Assembly (NCBI GenBank): GCA_964348665.1
Contig: CAYGDP010000023.1
Coordinates: 4,104 to 68,103, forward strand
DNA length: 64,000 nt
Direction of reading: 5' to 3'
DNA from: CAYGDP01 sp964348665
GTDB lineage: Bacteria > Verrucomicrobiota > Verrucomicrobiia > Palsa-1439 > CAYGDP01
Shown here in pieces: positions 17,648 to 24,304 of the stretch. A program made the position numbers and the translations under genes. Within the stretch, counting starts at the first letter, position 1, and each line of letters opens with the position of its first letter. The notes beneath the pieces were generated by a model. The model saw only the letters and a list, made by a program, of their open reading frames with translations. It searched no databases and was not told where the DNA came from.

Positions 17648-18025
17648 ATGAAGAAGACTGTTCATTTCTTGAGGGCTCTCGGCCAACTCAACCGTCTGCG
17701 GATCGTCAAAGCCATCCTCGGTGGCGAATACTGCGTCTGCGAACTCGCCGATGCATTGGAACTCTCCCAACCTAACATTTCCCAACATCTGATCCTTCTG
17801 GATCGCGCGGGGCTACTCGCCTCCCGGAAAATTGCCACTTGGGTCTACTACACGATCCCTCCTGATTCCGCGTCTATGTTGCGCAGCTTGCTCGGCCTAT
17901 TGGGCGATCCTGATTCCCCTCGTGCTCAGGCCGATGCCGAGCGGCTACAAAAACGCCTCGCACTGCGTCGCAACGGCGAATGTTATCTCGGCGACCGGCA
18001 CTTGCCCAAGAGCAATGTTCGGTGA
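17648..18025 (+). CDS. ArsR/SmtB-family transcriptional regulator
   Basis: Winged-helix repressor of 125 residues from ATG 17648. The DNA-binding part includes LSQPNISQHLILLDRAGLL. The stretch GEYCVCELADAL matches the alpha-3 metal-site motif ELCVCDL of ArsR-type sensors, so response to arsenite, antimonite or a soft metal, or thiol redox sensing, is plausible; no arsenic-resistance gene is adjacent. The C-terminus adds another Cys (GECYLGDRH). Likely autoregulated through the palindrome at 17615-17630. It precedes the Rrf2 gene, which has its own promoter, and the sulfur cluster. Confidence 0.88.
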   Translation: MKKTVHFLRALGQLNRLRIVKAILGGEYCVCELADALELSQPNISQHLILLDRAGLLASRKIATWVYYTIPPDSASMLRSLLGLLGDPDSPRAQADAERLQKRLALRRNGECYLGDRHLPKSNVR

Positions 18026-18052
18026 CCAATTGCCATCCGATCCAGTTACCAT

Positions 18053-18080
18053 TTGACAGATTGCGAATCGCCATTATACT
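18053..18080 (+). promoter_or_regulatory. Sigma-70-type promoter of the Rrf2 gene
   Basis: TTGACA (18053-18058), 16 bases, TATACT (18075-18080): a near-consensus promoter 33 bases before the ATG. The 12-mer TTGACAGATTGC is repeated at the promoter ahead of the SAM riboswitch (18587). Confidence 0.75.
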
Positions 18081-18113
18081 AGTGCGAGTTAGGTAATTTA
18101 GTAAAGATTAACC

Positions 18114-18533
18114 ATGAAGCTTGCTGTCAAATGTGATTATGCTTCTCGCGCGGTGGAGTGGCTTTCGATGAAATATCCAAGCGGGCAACCTGCGTCCATT
18201 GAGGAGATCGCTCGGAGTCAACGGATTCCTGCGAATTATCTGGTGCAGATTTTGCAGGAATTGAAGGCGAGCGGGTTGATTCGCAGCCTGCGTGGCCAAG
18301 CGGGAGGCTACATTTTGGCGCGTCCACCGGAGCAGATTAGCTTTGCCGATCTGCTCCGCGCAGTACACGGTGATGTGTTTGATATCACTTGCTCGCTGGA
18401 TCGGGGATGTCCCGACGAGCTGCGGCAGGTTTGGCAGCGCCTCAAGGGCGTGTTTGAGCGCGAAGCGGAGTCGGTGAAGTTTGACCAGATCGTCACAGTC
18501 GCGAGCGGCCGCGCGCAAATGTTCGAGATTTAA
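18114..18533 (+). CDS. Rrf2-family transcriptional regulator
   Basis: A 139-residue winged-helix regulator: MKLAVKCDYASRAVEWL at the start, the recognition region IPANYLVQILQELKASGLI, the wing RGQAGGYILARPP. Rrf2 proteins include IscR (Fe-S), NsrR (nitric oxide) and CymR (cysteine metabolism). IscR/NsrR-type cluster ligands would be three Cys in the middle; here only DITCSLDRGC supplies two, so an Fe-S cluster is uncertain. Its place immediately before a sulfur-assimilation cluster suggests a CymR-like role in controlling it. That role is an inference from position. Confidence 0.88.
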   Translation: MKLAVKCDYASRAVEWLSMKYPSGQPASIEEIARSQRIPANYLVQILQELKASGLIRSLRGQAGGYILARPPEQISFADLLRAVHGDVFDITCSLDRGCPDELRQVWQRLKGVFEREAESVKFDQIVTVASGRAQMFEI

Positions 18534-18536
18534 TTG

Positions 18537-18572
18537 GTGGCACAGGCGTCTCTGCCTGTGATTATTTGTTCT
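18537..18572. repeat. Palindromic repeat, possible terminator of the Rrf2 gene
   Basis: CACAGGC/GCCTGTG arms (18541-18547 with 18554-18560) form a hairpin followed by a T-rich stretch, so it may end the Rrf2 transcript. The same element occurs inverted and in frame inside the glycosidase gene at 30226-30245. Confidence 0.6.
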
Positions 18573-18586
18573 TTGAAAAACTGACG

Positions 18587-18614
18587 TTGACAGATTGCCC
18601 AGCTGTGGTAGAGT
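18587..18614 (+). promoter_or_regulatory. Promoter of the SAM-riboswitch cluster
   Basis: TTGACA (18587-18592), 16 bases, TAGAGT (18609-18614), about 27 bases before the riboswitch aptamer. The -35 region is identical to that of the Rrf2 gene over 12 bases. Confidence 0.6.
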
Positions 18615-18640
18615 CACGTCGCTGTCCGCCGTGGCGGACG

Positions 18641-18772
18641 CTCTTATCGAGAGTGGCAGAGGGACTGGCCCGTTGAAGCCACAGCAACCGACCGCGCTAG
18701 CAACGTGGTGACAAGGTGCTAAATCCAGCTTGTTCGTTCCGCGATGGCGGGGCAGACAGGAAAAGATGAGAG
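18641..18772 (+). ncRNA. SAM-I (S-box) riboswitch
   Basis: The conserved core is clear: the kink-turn/P2 region GAGGGACTGGCCC, then GAAGCC...GCAACC, then GGTGCTAAATCC. The P1 helix is formed by CTCTTATC (18641-18648) and GATGAGAG (18765-18772). The class binds S-adenosylmethionine and turns off methionine, cysteine and SAM synthesis genes. The expression platform is the 66 bases before the start codon; I see no clear terminator hairpin, so control of translation is possible. It stands in front of a gene that would otherwise be called threonine synthase. Confidence 0.93.
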
Positions 18773-18838
18773 GAGACGCTGTTGGTTCGTCTTCCTTCCT
18801 CCCTCGATTAGCGTTCCCGCGCAGCGAACGTGCGCACC

Positions 18839-20086
18839 ATGCACAAAAACTATATGCTGGGTCTCAAATGTCGGGAATGCGCGCGGCGCTATCCGAAGGA
18901 AGCGCTGCACGTGTGCGAGTTCTGTTTCGGGCCGCTCGAAGTCGAATACGATTACGAGGTCATCGGCAAGGCGCTGACACGTGAGAAAATCCTCGCGCGT
19001 CCGCCGACGATGTGGCGCTACCGCGAGTTGCTGCCGCTGGACGGCGAACCGACGGTGGGATTCCAAGTCGGTTTCACGCCCTTGGTGAAAGCCGATCGCC
19101 TAGCAAAACGCCTCGGTGTGCGCGAATGCTGGGTCAAAAACGACACGGTCAATTATCCGACCTTATCGTTCAAAGACCGCGTCGTTTCGGTGGCGCTCTC
19201 GCGCGCGAAGGAATTGGGCTTCAAGATTGTCGGCTGCGCTTCGACGGGGAATCTCGCCAATAGCGTTGCCGCCAACGCCGCCAGCGCGGGGTTGCCCGCG
19301 TACGTTCTGATCCCCGCCGACCTCGAGACGGGAAAAGTGCTCGGCTCAGCCATCTTCGGCGCAAAAGTCATCGGGATTCACGGCACGTACGACGAGGTGA
19401 ATCGCCTATGCTCCGAAATCGCGGGTAATTATGGCTGGGGTATTGTGAATGTGAATCTTCGGCCGTATTACGCGGAAGGCAGCAAAGCGATGGGCTTCGA
19501 GATCGCCGAACAACTCGGCTGGCGATTGCCCGATAACGTGGTTGTCCCGATGGCGGGCGGCTCCCTGATCACGAAGATCCATAAGTCTTTCCGCGAATTC
19601 GTAAAGCTCGGCTTCGTGAAAGACCACGCAACGAAGATTTTCGGCGGACAAGCGGCAGGCTGCGCGCCCATCGTGAATGCGATCAAGGCGGGCACGGACA
19701 TCATAGCTCCCGTCAAAAAGCCGAACACCATCGCCAAATCGCTTGCGATCGGGAATCCGGCGGACGGGTTTTATGCGATTCAAACGATGAAACAGACCGG
19801 CGGCGACGGCGAAAATCCAACCGACGACGAGATCGTCGAAGGCATCAAGCTGCTGGCGGAGACCGAAGGCATTTTTGCCGAGACCGCAGGCGGCGTGACG
19901 GTCGGCGCGGCGAAACGTCTCGTGGAAAGCGGCGCGATCAAGCGCAACGAGAGTCTGGTGCTCTGCATTACGGGACATGGCTTGAAGACGCAGGAAGCGA
20001 TCAATGGAAAGTGCGCTACGCCGCGCCTGATCGGGCCGAGTTTGAGAGAGTTCGATGCAATCTATGAGAAGGATAAGATAAAGTAG
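18839..20086 (+). CDS. Threonine-synthase-like PLP enzyme with N-terminal zinc ribbon, likely in thiol synthesis
   Basis: A 415-residue fold-type II PLP enzyme. The N-terminus has a zinc ribbon (CRECARRYP and CEFCFG), then the PLP Lys in TLSFKDRVVS and the phosphate-binding CASTGNLANSV; C-terminal ETAGGVTVGAAKR is typical of threonine synthase. Threonine synthase uses O-phosphohomoserine. Here the gene sits under a SAM riboswitch and is followed by a MoaD/ThiS-like carrier, a NIL-domain protein and sulfate-reduction genes, so I infer that it attaches sulfur from the carrier to O-phosphohomoserine (or a similar substrate), giving homocysteine. Ordinary threonine synthesis cannot be excluded. 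Start ATG 18839 is chosen over GTG 18830 on codon preference; neither has a good ribosome-binding site. Confidence 0.85.
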   Translation: MHKNYMLGLKCRECARRYPKEALHVCEFCFGPLEVEYDYEVIGKALTREKILARPPTMWRYRELLPLDGEPTVGFQVGFTPLVKADRLAKRLGVRECWVKNDTVNYPTLSFKDRVVSVALSRAKELGFKIVGCASTGNLANSVAANAASAGLPAYVLIPADLETGKVLGSAIFGAKVIGIHGTYDEVNRLCSEIAGNYGWGIVNVNLRPYYAEGSKAMGFEIAEQLGWRLPDNVVVPMAGGSLITKIHKSFREFVKLGFVKDHATKIFGGQAAGCAPIVNAIKAGTDIIAPVKKPNTIAKSLAIGNPADGFYAIQTMKQTGGDGENPTDDEIVEGIKLLAETEGIFAETAGGVTVGAAKRLVESGAIKRNESLVLCITGHGLKTQEAINGKCATPRLIGPSLREFDAIYEKDKIK

Positions 20087-20143
20087 CCCGCGAAACACAC
20101 GAAAGAACGCAAAAGTTTTCGAGTGTTTCGCGTATTTCGCGGG
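20087..20143. repeat. Dispersed repeat with hairpin
   Basis: Outer arms CCCGCGAAA (20087-20095) and TTTCGCGGG (20135-20143) enclose further short inverted repeats. Related sequences occur at 23339-23412, 29796-29830, 31703-31730 and 32455-32515. It may also act on the transcript between the PLP enzyme and the carrier gene. Confidence 0.75.
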
Positions 20144-20159
20144 TAATGAAAGGAATAAC

Positions 20160-20432
20160 ATGCCAAAAGTAAGAATCCCAACACCGTTGAGGAAACTGAC
20201 GAAGGAACAAGCCGTCGTGGAGGCGAGTGGCGCGAACATTGGCGACTTGCTCGCCGATCTCGAACGCCAATACGCGGGCATCCGCGAACGGCTTTGCGAC
20301 GAAAAAGGCGAAATCCGCCGCTTCGTAAACGTCTACCTGAACGACCAGGACATTCGGTTCATGGACGGCCTCAAGACCGCCGTCAAAGACACCGACGAAG
20401 TCAGCATCGTCCCCGCCATCGCGGGTGGGTAA
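20160..20432 (+). CDS. MoaD/ThiS-like sulfur-carrier protein
   Basis: A 90-residue beta-grasp protein ending in Gly-Gly (VPAIAGG), the diagnostic tail that is adenylated and turned into a thiocarboxylate. Inside, VNVYLNDQDIRFMDGL and DTDEVSIVPA match the MoaD family. Because the gene lies between a riboswitch-controlled PLP enzyme and sulfate-reduction genes, with no molybdopterin or thiamine genes nearby, I infer a CysO- or HcyS-like role as sulfide donor rather than cofactor synthesis. The Gly-Gly is already exposed, so no trimming protease is needed. No E1-like activating enzyme is in the window. Confidence 0.88.
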   Translation: MPKVRIPTPLRKLTKEQAVVEASGANIGDLLADLERQYAGIRERLCDEKGEIRRFVNVYLNDQDIRFMDGLKTAVKDTDEVSIVPAIAGG

Positions 20433-20512
20433 GAATTTGGATGGCCACAAAAAGGCACAAGAAGCACAAAAGGTAGGGGCAAGCCGCTGGCTCGCCCGCT
20501 CAAAAAGACAAA

Positions 20513-21469
20513 ATGAAAACGGAAACGAAAATCGCAAAATTGCTGGCACTCACCGCGCTGACAGTTGGGGTGTGCTCGTCGTTTGCCCGAAGTGGCGAAA
20601 TCCATGACGCGGCTTATGACGGTGACATCGAAAGAGTCGCCCAACTTATCAAAGCCAGGCCCGATTGTGTAAACGAGAAGAATGGTCTTGGCGAAACGGC
20701 CTTGCATAAGGCCGCAGCTGGCGTTCCCGAACGTGCCATTGCTTCCATTGGAGGCCGTGAGAAAGAAAAGACGGAGAGTGATTACAGGCAGATCGCAGAA
20801 TTTCTCTTGGATCACAAAGCCGACCTCGACGCGCGAGATAATCCAGGCAGGACTCCATTGCATACCGCAGCCATTCACGGTCAACTGGAAATCATCAAGA
20901 CTTTCGTTGCGCGTAAGTCCGAAATCAACGCGAAAGATACGCAAGGTTGGACGCCCCTCCATTGGGTTGCAATGCACGATGTTCCAGCAGGTAGAGGGAT
21001 GTCCGCCAGTGCCGCTGGGGTAATGACAATCCTACTGGACAGTGGGGCGAATGTTGATGCGAGAGGCGAATACGGGAACACGCCGCTGTACATCGCGGCC
21101 GATTACTCCCAAGACTCGACAGATATTGTAAAGGTTTTAATCGCTCGCGGAGCAGACGTAAACGCCAAGGGCCGTAATGGCGAGACTCCACTCCACCGTG
21201 CAGCTTCCCGAGGCAACATTGGAATTATTCGCTTGCTGATCGTGAGCAAGGCCGACGTCAATGCGAAAGACAAACATGGAGCGACCCCGCTACATGAGTC
21301 AGCATACGAAGGCAGAAACGAAGCAGTAGAGTTTCTTGTCAAAAACAACGCCGACATCGATGCCAAGAATGAGGATGGGAAAACTGCATTGCAATTGGCG
21401 AATGAAGCCAAGCATGGGAAGTATGACGATGTGGCAGCATTCTTACGCCAGCACGGCGCGAAGGAATAA
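20513..21469 (+). CDS. Exported ankyrin-repeat protein
   Basis: A 318-residue protein with an N-terminal signal-like segment (LLALTALTVGVCSS) followed by about seven ankyrin repeats, for example DNPGRTPLHTAAIHGQLEII and NGETPLHRAASRGNIGIIRL. Ankyrin arrays bind proteins; bacterial ones of this sort are often periplasmic. It is related to the two ankyrin proteins at 60033-61094 and 61305-62378. It interrupts an otherwise metabolic cluster, in the same direction, and its link with sulfur assimilation is unclear. A 'GGCCACAAAAAGGCACAAG' repeat precedes it. Confidence 0.85.
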   Translation: MKTETKIAKLLALTALTVGVCSSFARSGEIHDAAYDGDIERVAQLIKARPDCVNEKNGLGETALHKAAAGVPERAIASIGGREKEKTESDYRQIAEFLLDHKADLDARDNPGRTPLHTAAIHGQLEIIKTFVARKSEINAKDTQGWTPLHWVAMHDVPAGRGMSASAAGVMTILLDSGANVDARGEYGNTPLYIAADYSQDSTDIVKVLIARGADVNAKGRNGETPLHRAASRGNIGIIRLLIVSKADVNAKDKHGATPLHESAYEGRNEAVEFLVKNNADIDAKNEDGKTALQLANEAKHGKYDDVAAFLRQHGAKE

Positions 21470-21478
21470 AACACCATT

Positions 21479-21793
21479 ATGAAAAAACGAACGACGAAAA
21501 AATCAACGGGTGATGTAAGGGTGCACCCGCGCGTGCGCCCAACGGGCAGCAACGAGCGCAAGCGGCTCTGGCTGACGTTTCCGAAGCAGCGGATTCAGCG
21601 GCCTGTGATTTGGGAGTTGGGTCACAAATTTTCGGTCGTGACCAACATTCGGCAAGCGAGCGTGACCGAGGAGATCGGCATCGTATCGCTCGAACTGGAA
21701 GGCGAGCGTGCCGAGATCAAGCGCGCGATTGCTTGGCTGGAACACCTCGGCGTAAAGGTTGAACCCGTGGAGATCAATGTGATTGAAGGATGA
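21479..21793 (+). CDS. NIL-domain protein
   Basis: A 104-residue protein whose residues 25-100 (RLWLTFPKQRIQRPVIWELG to VKVEPVEINV) match the NIL domain, a small ferredoxin-like fold otherwise found after methionine ABC-transporter ATPases (MetN) and fused to ferredoxin in proteins needed for homocysteine synthesis in methanogens. No Fe-S Cys are present here. The first 20 residues are basic. It lies 9 bases after the ankyrin gene and before cysH. Its place between a sulfur carrier and sulfate reduction supports a role in sulfur transfer or sensing of methionine-like ligands; this is inference. Confidence 0.8.
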   Translation: MKKRTTKKSTGDVRVHPRVRPTGSNERKRLWLTFPKQRIQRPVIWELGHKFSVVTNIRQASVTEEIGIVSLELEGERAEIKRAIAWLEHLGVKVEPVEINVIEG

Positions 21794-21984
21794 CCGCGAA
21801 GCGCGGAAGCACCAATGACCAAACCCCAAGCACCAAAGAAAACTCAAGCATCAATCCCCAATGCGCATTTCGCGCGAGAGGGGCAAGAGCGAGGTCTGCA
21901 TTTGTATTTTGGAGCTTGGAATTTGAGGCTTCCCTGGAGTTTGGAGTTTGGAGTTTGGAGTTTCAGTCCGCGGGAGGTGTCGCA
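21794..21984. repeat. Low-complexity filler repeat
   Basis: Runs of CCAAGCACCAAAG-like and TGGAGTTTGGAGTTTGGAG-like units that can pair with each other. It is open in the cysH frame, which makes a falsely long cysH possible, but it lacks coding character. Confidence 0.6.
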
Positions 21985-22707
21985 ATGAAATTCAGCCCAG
22001 AAGAGTTGAAACGGTTGTCCGTGGACTTTGAGCAACAGCGTCCTCCCGCCGTGCTGCGGTGGGCGATTGAACAATTCTGGCCGCGCGTGGCGATCAGCAC
22101 GGGGTTCGGCCCGGAAGGACTGGTTATCATTGACTACGCCATGCAGCTCGACAAAAAAATCCCGATCTTCACGCTCAATACAGGTTTTTTGTTCAAGGAG
22201 ACGCAAGAGTTGAAGCAGCAGCTTGAACAGCGTTACGGCATTCAGATCGAGTCGCTGCATCCCGATCCGGTCGAGGTCGAACAGTTGACCGCCAAGCACG
22301 GCGATGAGCCGTACAAGGTCGTGCCTGATCTCTGCTGCCATGCGCGCAAGGTTTTGCCGATGCGAAAAAAGCAGCAGACGCTCGACGCGCTCATCACGGG
22401 CGTACGCCGCAGCCAAGGCACGGAGGCACGTGCGCAAGCGCAGATGTTGCAGGCGCAGCGCGACGCGGCGACGAGCCACGAGCTTGTGAAAATCAACCCG
22501 CTGGTCGGGTGGACCAAGGAAGAAGTCTGGTGGTATATCGTCAGCCACGAGCTTCCCTACAATCCGCTCCACGATAAAAATTATCCCTCCATCGGTTGCT
22601 GGCCTTGCACTCAGCCTGTTTTGGAAGGCGAAGACGAGCGCGCCGGACGCTGGCGCGGTCTGCAAAAGAAGGAGTGCGGCCTGCATACGTTTATGTCGGA
22701 CATCTAG
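21985..22707 (+). CDS. cysH: Adenylyl-sulfate reductase, iron-sulfur type
   Basis: Reduces activated sulfate to sulfite with thioredoxin. The 240-residue protein starts at ATG 21985 after GGGAGG. It has the PP-loop region STGFGPEGLV, FTLNTGFLF, two Cys pairs that ligate a 4Fe-4S cluster (DLCCHAR and GCWPCTQPV) and the catalytic C-terminal KKECGLH. The Cys pairs are the mark of enzymes acting on APS rather than PAPS. The ATG is within a longer open frame whose first part is repeat filler. It works with cysD and cysNC downstream. Confidence 0.93.
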   Translation: MKFSPEELKRLSVDFEQQRPPAVLRWAIEQFWPRVAISTGFGPEGLVIIDYAMQLDKKIPIFTLNTGFLFKETQELKQQLEQRYGIQIESLHPDPVEVEQLTAKHGDEPYKVVPDLCCHARKVLPMRKKQQTLDALITGVRRSQGTEARAQAQMLQAQRDAATSHELVKINPLVGWTKEEVWWYIVSHELPYNPLHDKNYPSIGCWPCTQPVLEGEDERAGRWRGLQKKECGLHTFMSDI

Positions 22708-22727
22708 TCCGACGGAAAGGACGAATT

Positions 22728-23024
22728 ATGGAATTCACCGAGAGAGAAAAAGTTATTTTGAGCACGATCGAAAAAGAGCTGACGCAATTCCGGCCACGCC
22801 GGATCATTGCGGTAGTGATTGCGATTCTCTGCGTCGTATTCTTGGGAGTGGATGTGGCCTGGCGTGGGCCGCGTGCCGCTGCGGATGATCTTCCCTCGAT
22901 CGGGTTTACGGCGCTTCTGTGTGTCTTCTTTTGGATTGTTTCCTGGATCGAAGAAGGATACACGCGTCTGATCCAGAAATTATTGGCGGAAAACAACCGC
23001 TTGCAGCAAAACCAGAAAGCATGA
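22728..23024 (+). CDS. Small two-helix membrane protein
   Basis: A 98-residue protein starting at ATG 22728 after GGAAAGGA. It has an N-terminal helical stretch, then two membrane segments (about residues 25-43 and 57-74) and a polar, Gln/Asn-rich tail (ENNRLQQNQKA). It lies 20 bases after cysH and its TGA overlaps the next start, so it is part of the cys cluster. No family recognised. Confidence 0.65.
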   Translation: MEFTEREKVILSTIEKELTQFRPRRIIAVVIAILCVVFLGVDVAWRGPRAAADDLPSIGFTALLCVFFWIVSWIEEGYTRLIQKLLAENNRLQQNQKA

Positions 23025-23296
23025 CCATGAAACCAAAACCTTCGATTCCCAATCGCGTGACGATGATCGTCACGTGTGTGGACGGCACGAAACACAAGTT
23101 TGAGTTTCAGCCGCGGCCCGACCTAACCAATCAAGCGGGGCGTATCGAGCAAATGCTCGAAGCGCCGAATCTCGTGCTCGAGCTGACCGACCGCATGATG
23201 GTCATCCCGACGCATAGCATTCGCAGCGTAGAGTTTACGCCCAAGCCTGCCAAGCTGCCCGAGCGCGCGCTGCGCAATGTGCGGATCGTGCCGTGA
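23021..23296 (+). CDS. Small hypothetical protein in the cys cluster
   Basis: A 91-residue protein starting at ATG 23021 (ATGA overlap with the previous stop; ATG 23027 is also possible). The middle reads as alternating beta strands (VTMIVTCVDGTKHKFEF, PNLVLELTDRMMVIP), with IRSVEFTP near the end. This resembles a small beta-barrel domain, but I do not recognise the family. Translational coupling to the membrane protein suggests they act together. Confidence 0.6.
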   Translation: MTMKPKPSIPNRVTMIVTCVDGTKHKFEFQPRPDLTNQAGRIEQMLEAPNLVLELTDRMMVIPTHSIRSVEFTPKPAKLPERALRNVRIVP

Positions 23297-23338
23297 TACC
23301 GGAGAAACCGAACTATGAATGAAACGGAAAGGATTTTG

Positions 23339-23412
23339 ACCCGCGAAACACGCGGAAAGACACGAAAGGAAAGCGGAGATTTTTTCGCGTAATTTTGCGT
23401 TTTTCGTGGGTA
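23339..23412. repeat. Dispersed 'CCCGCGAAACACGCGAAA' repeat
   Basis: ACCCGCGAAACACGCGGAAA at the left and TTTTTCGTGGGT at the right are inverted partners with degenerate units between. It lies directly before cysD and could fold in the mRNA. Confidence 0.7.
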
Positions 23413-23419
23413 ACCTTTT

Positions 23420-24232
23420 ATGGACTACTTAACAAAACTCGAAAACCAAAGCATTTTCATCCTGCGCGAGGCGTTCAACAAGTTCGAGCATCTCGCGATG
23501 CTCTGGAGTATCGGCAAAGACTCGACCGTGCTGCTCTGGCTGGCGCGCAAGGCGTTCTTCGGCCATGTGCCGTTCCCGCTCGTCCACGTGGACACCACCT
23601 ACAAAATCCCCTCCATGATCGAGTATCGCGACAAACTCTGCAAGGATTGGAACTTGAAGCTAGTGGTCGGCAAAAACGAGCAAGTCCTGCGCGACCAGCG
23701 CGATTATCCGCATGGCAAAGCCACCCGCGTTGAGTGCTGCGGTACGCTCAAAAAAGACGCGCTTAAACAAGTGCTCGATGAGCATCATTTTACAGGCGTC
23801 ATCGTTGGCGTGCGCCGCGACGAAGACCCGACCCGCGCCAAGGAGCGGTATTTTTCGCCGCGCGACAAGAATATGGAATGGAACGTCGAAGATCAGCCGC
23901 CGGAGTTGTGGGATCAGTTCAAGACGGACTTCGAGCCAGGCACGCACATCCGGATCCATCCGCTCCTGCACTGGACGGAGCTGAACATCTGGGAATACAT
24001 CGAACGCGAGAACATCCCGGTGATTCCGCTCTATTTCGCCAACGAAAAAGGGGAGCGTTTTCGCAGTCTCGGCTGCTATCCGTGTACCTTCCCGATCAAA
24101 TCGAATGCGAAGACCATCCACGACATCGTCGAGGAACTTCGCACCACCAAAACCTCCGAGCGCGCCGGCCGCGCGCAGGACAAGGAAAGCGAAGACGCGT
24201 TCGAGAAACTGCGGAGGGATGGATACATGTAA
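23420..24232 (+). CDS. cysD: Sulfate adenylyltransferase subunit 2
   Basis: Catalytic subunit of ATP sulfurylase, making APS from sulfate and ATP with CysN as GTPase partner. The 270-residue protein has the PP-loop SIGKDST (residues 30-36), HVDTTYKIPSMIEYRD, VRRDEDPTRAKER and the C-terminal LGCYPCTFP. A repeat separates it from the small genes upstream, and cysNC follows after 72 bases. Confidence 0.96.
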   Translation: MDYLTKLENQSIFILREAFNKFEHLAMLWSIGKDSTVLLWLARKAFFGHVPFPLVHVDTTYKIPSMIEYRDKLCKDWNLKLVVGKNEQVLRDQRDYPHGKATRVECCGTLKKDALKQVLDEHHFTGVIVGVRRDEDPTRAKERYFSPRDKNMEWNVEDQPPELWDQFKTDFEPGTHIRIHPLLHWTELNIWEYIERENIPVIPLYFANEKGERFRSLGCYPCTFPIKSNAKTIHDIVEELRTTKTSERAGRAQDKESEDAFEKLRRDGYM

Positions 24233-24237
24233 ACCCA

Positions 24238-24300
24238 ATCGTCCTCGTCATCGTCCTCGTGATCGAATTAGAAACAGCCGAGGACGACGACGAGAACGAA
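24238..24300. repeat. Low-complexity hairpin between cysD and cysNC
   Basis: CGTCCTCGTCATCGTCCTCG on the left can pair with CGAGGACGACGACGAGAACG on the right. No gene fits here. Confidence 0.6.
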
Positions 24301-24304
24301 TGAA

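Noticed and set aside
21790..21984. Longer N-terminus for CysH.
   Set aside because: The stretch is low-complexity filler repeat; the ATG at 21985 has a good ribosome-binding site and matches family length.
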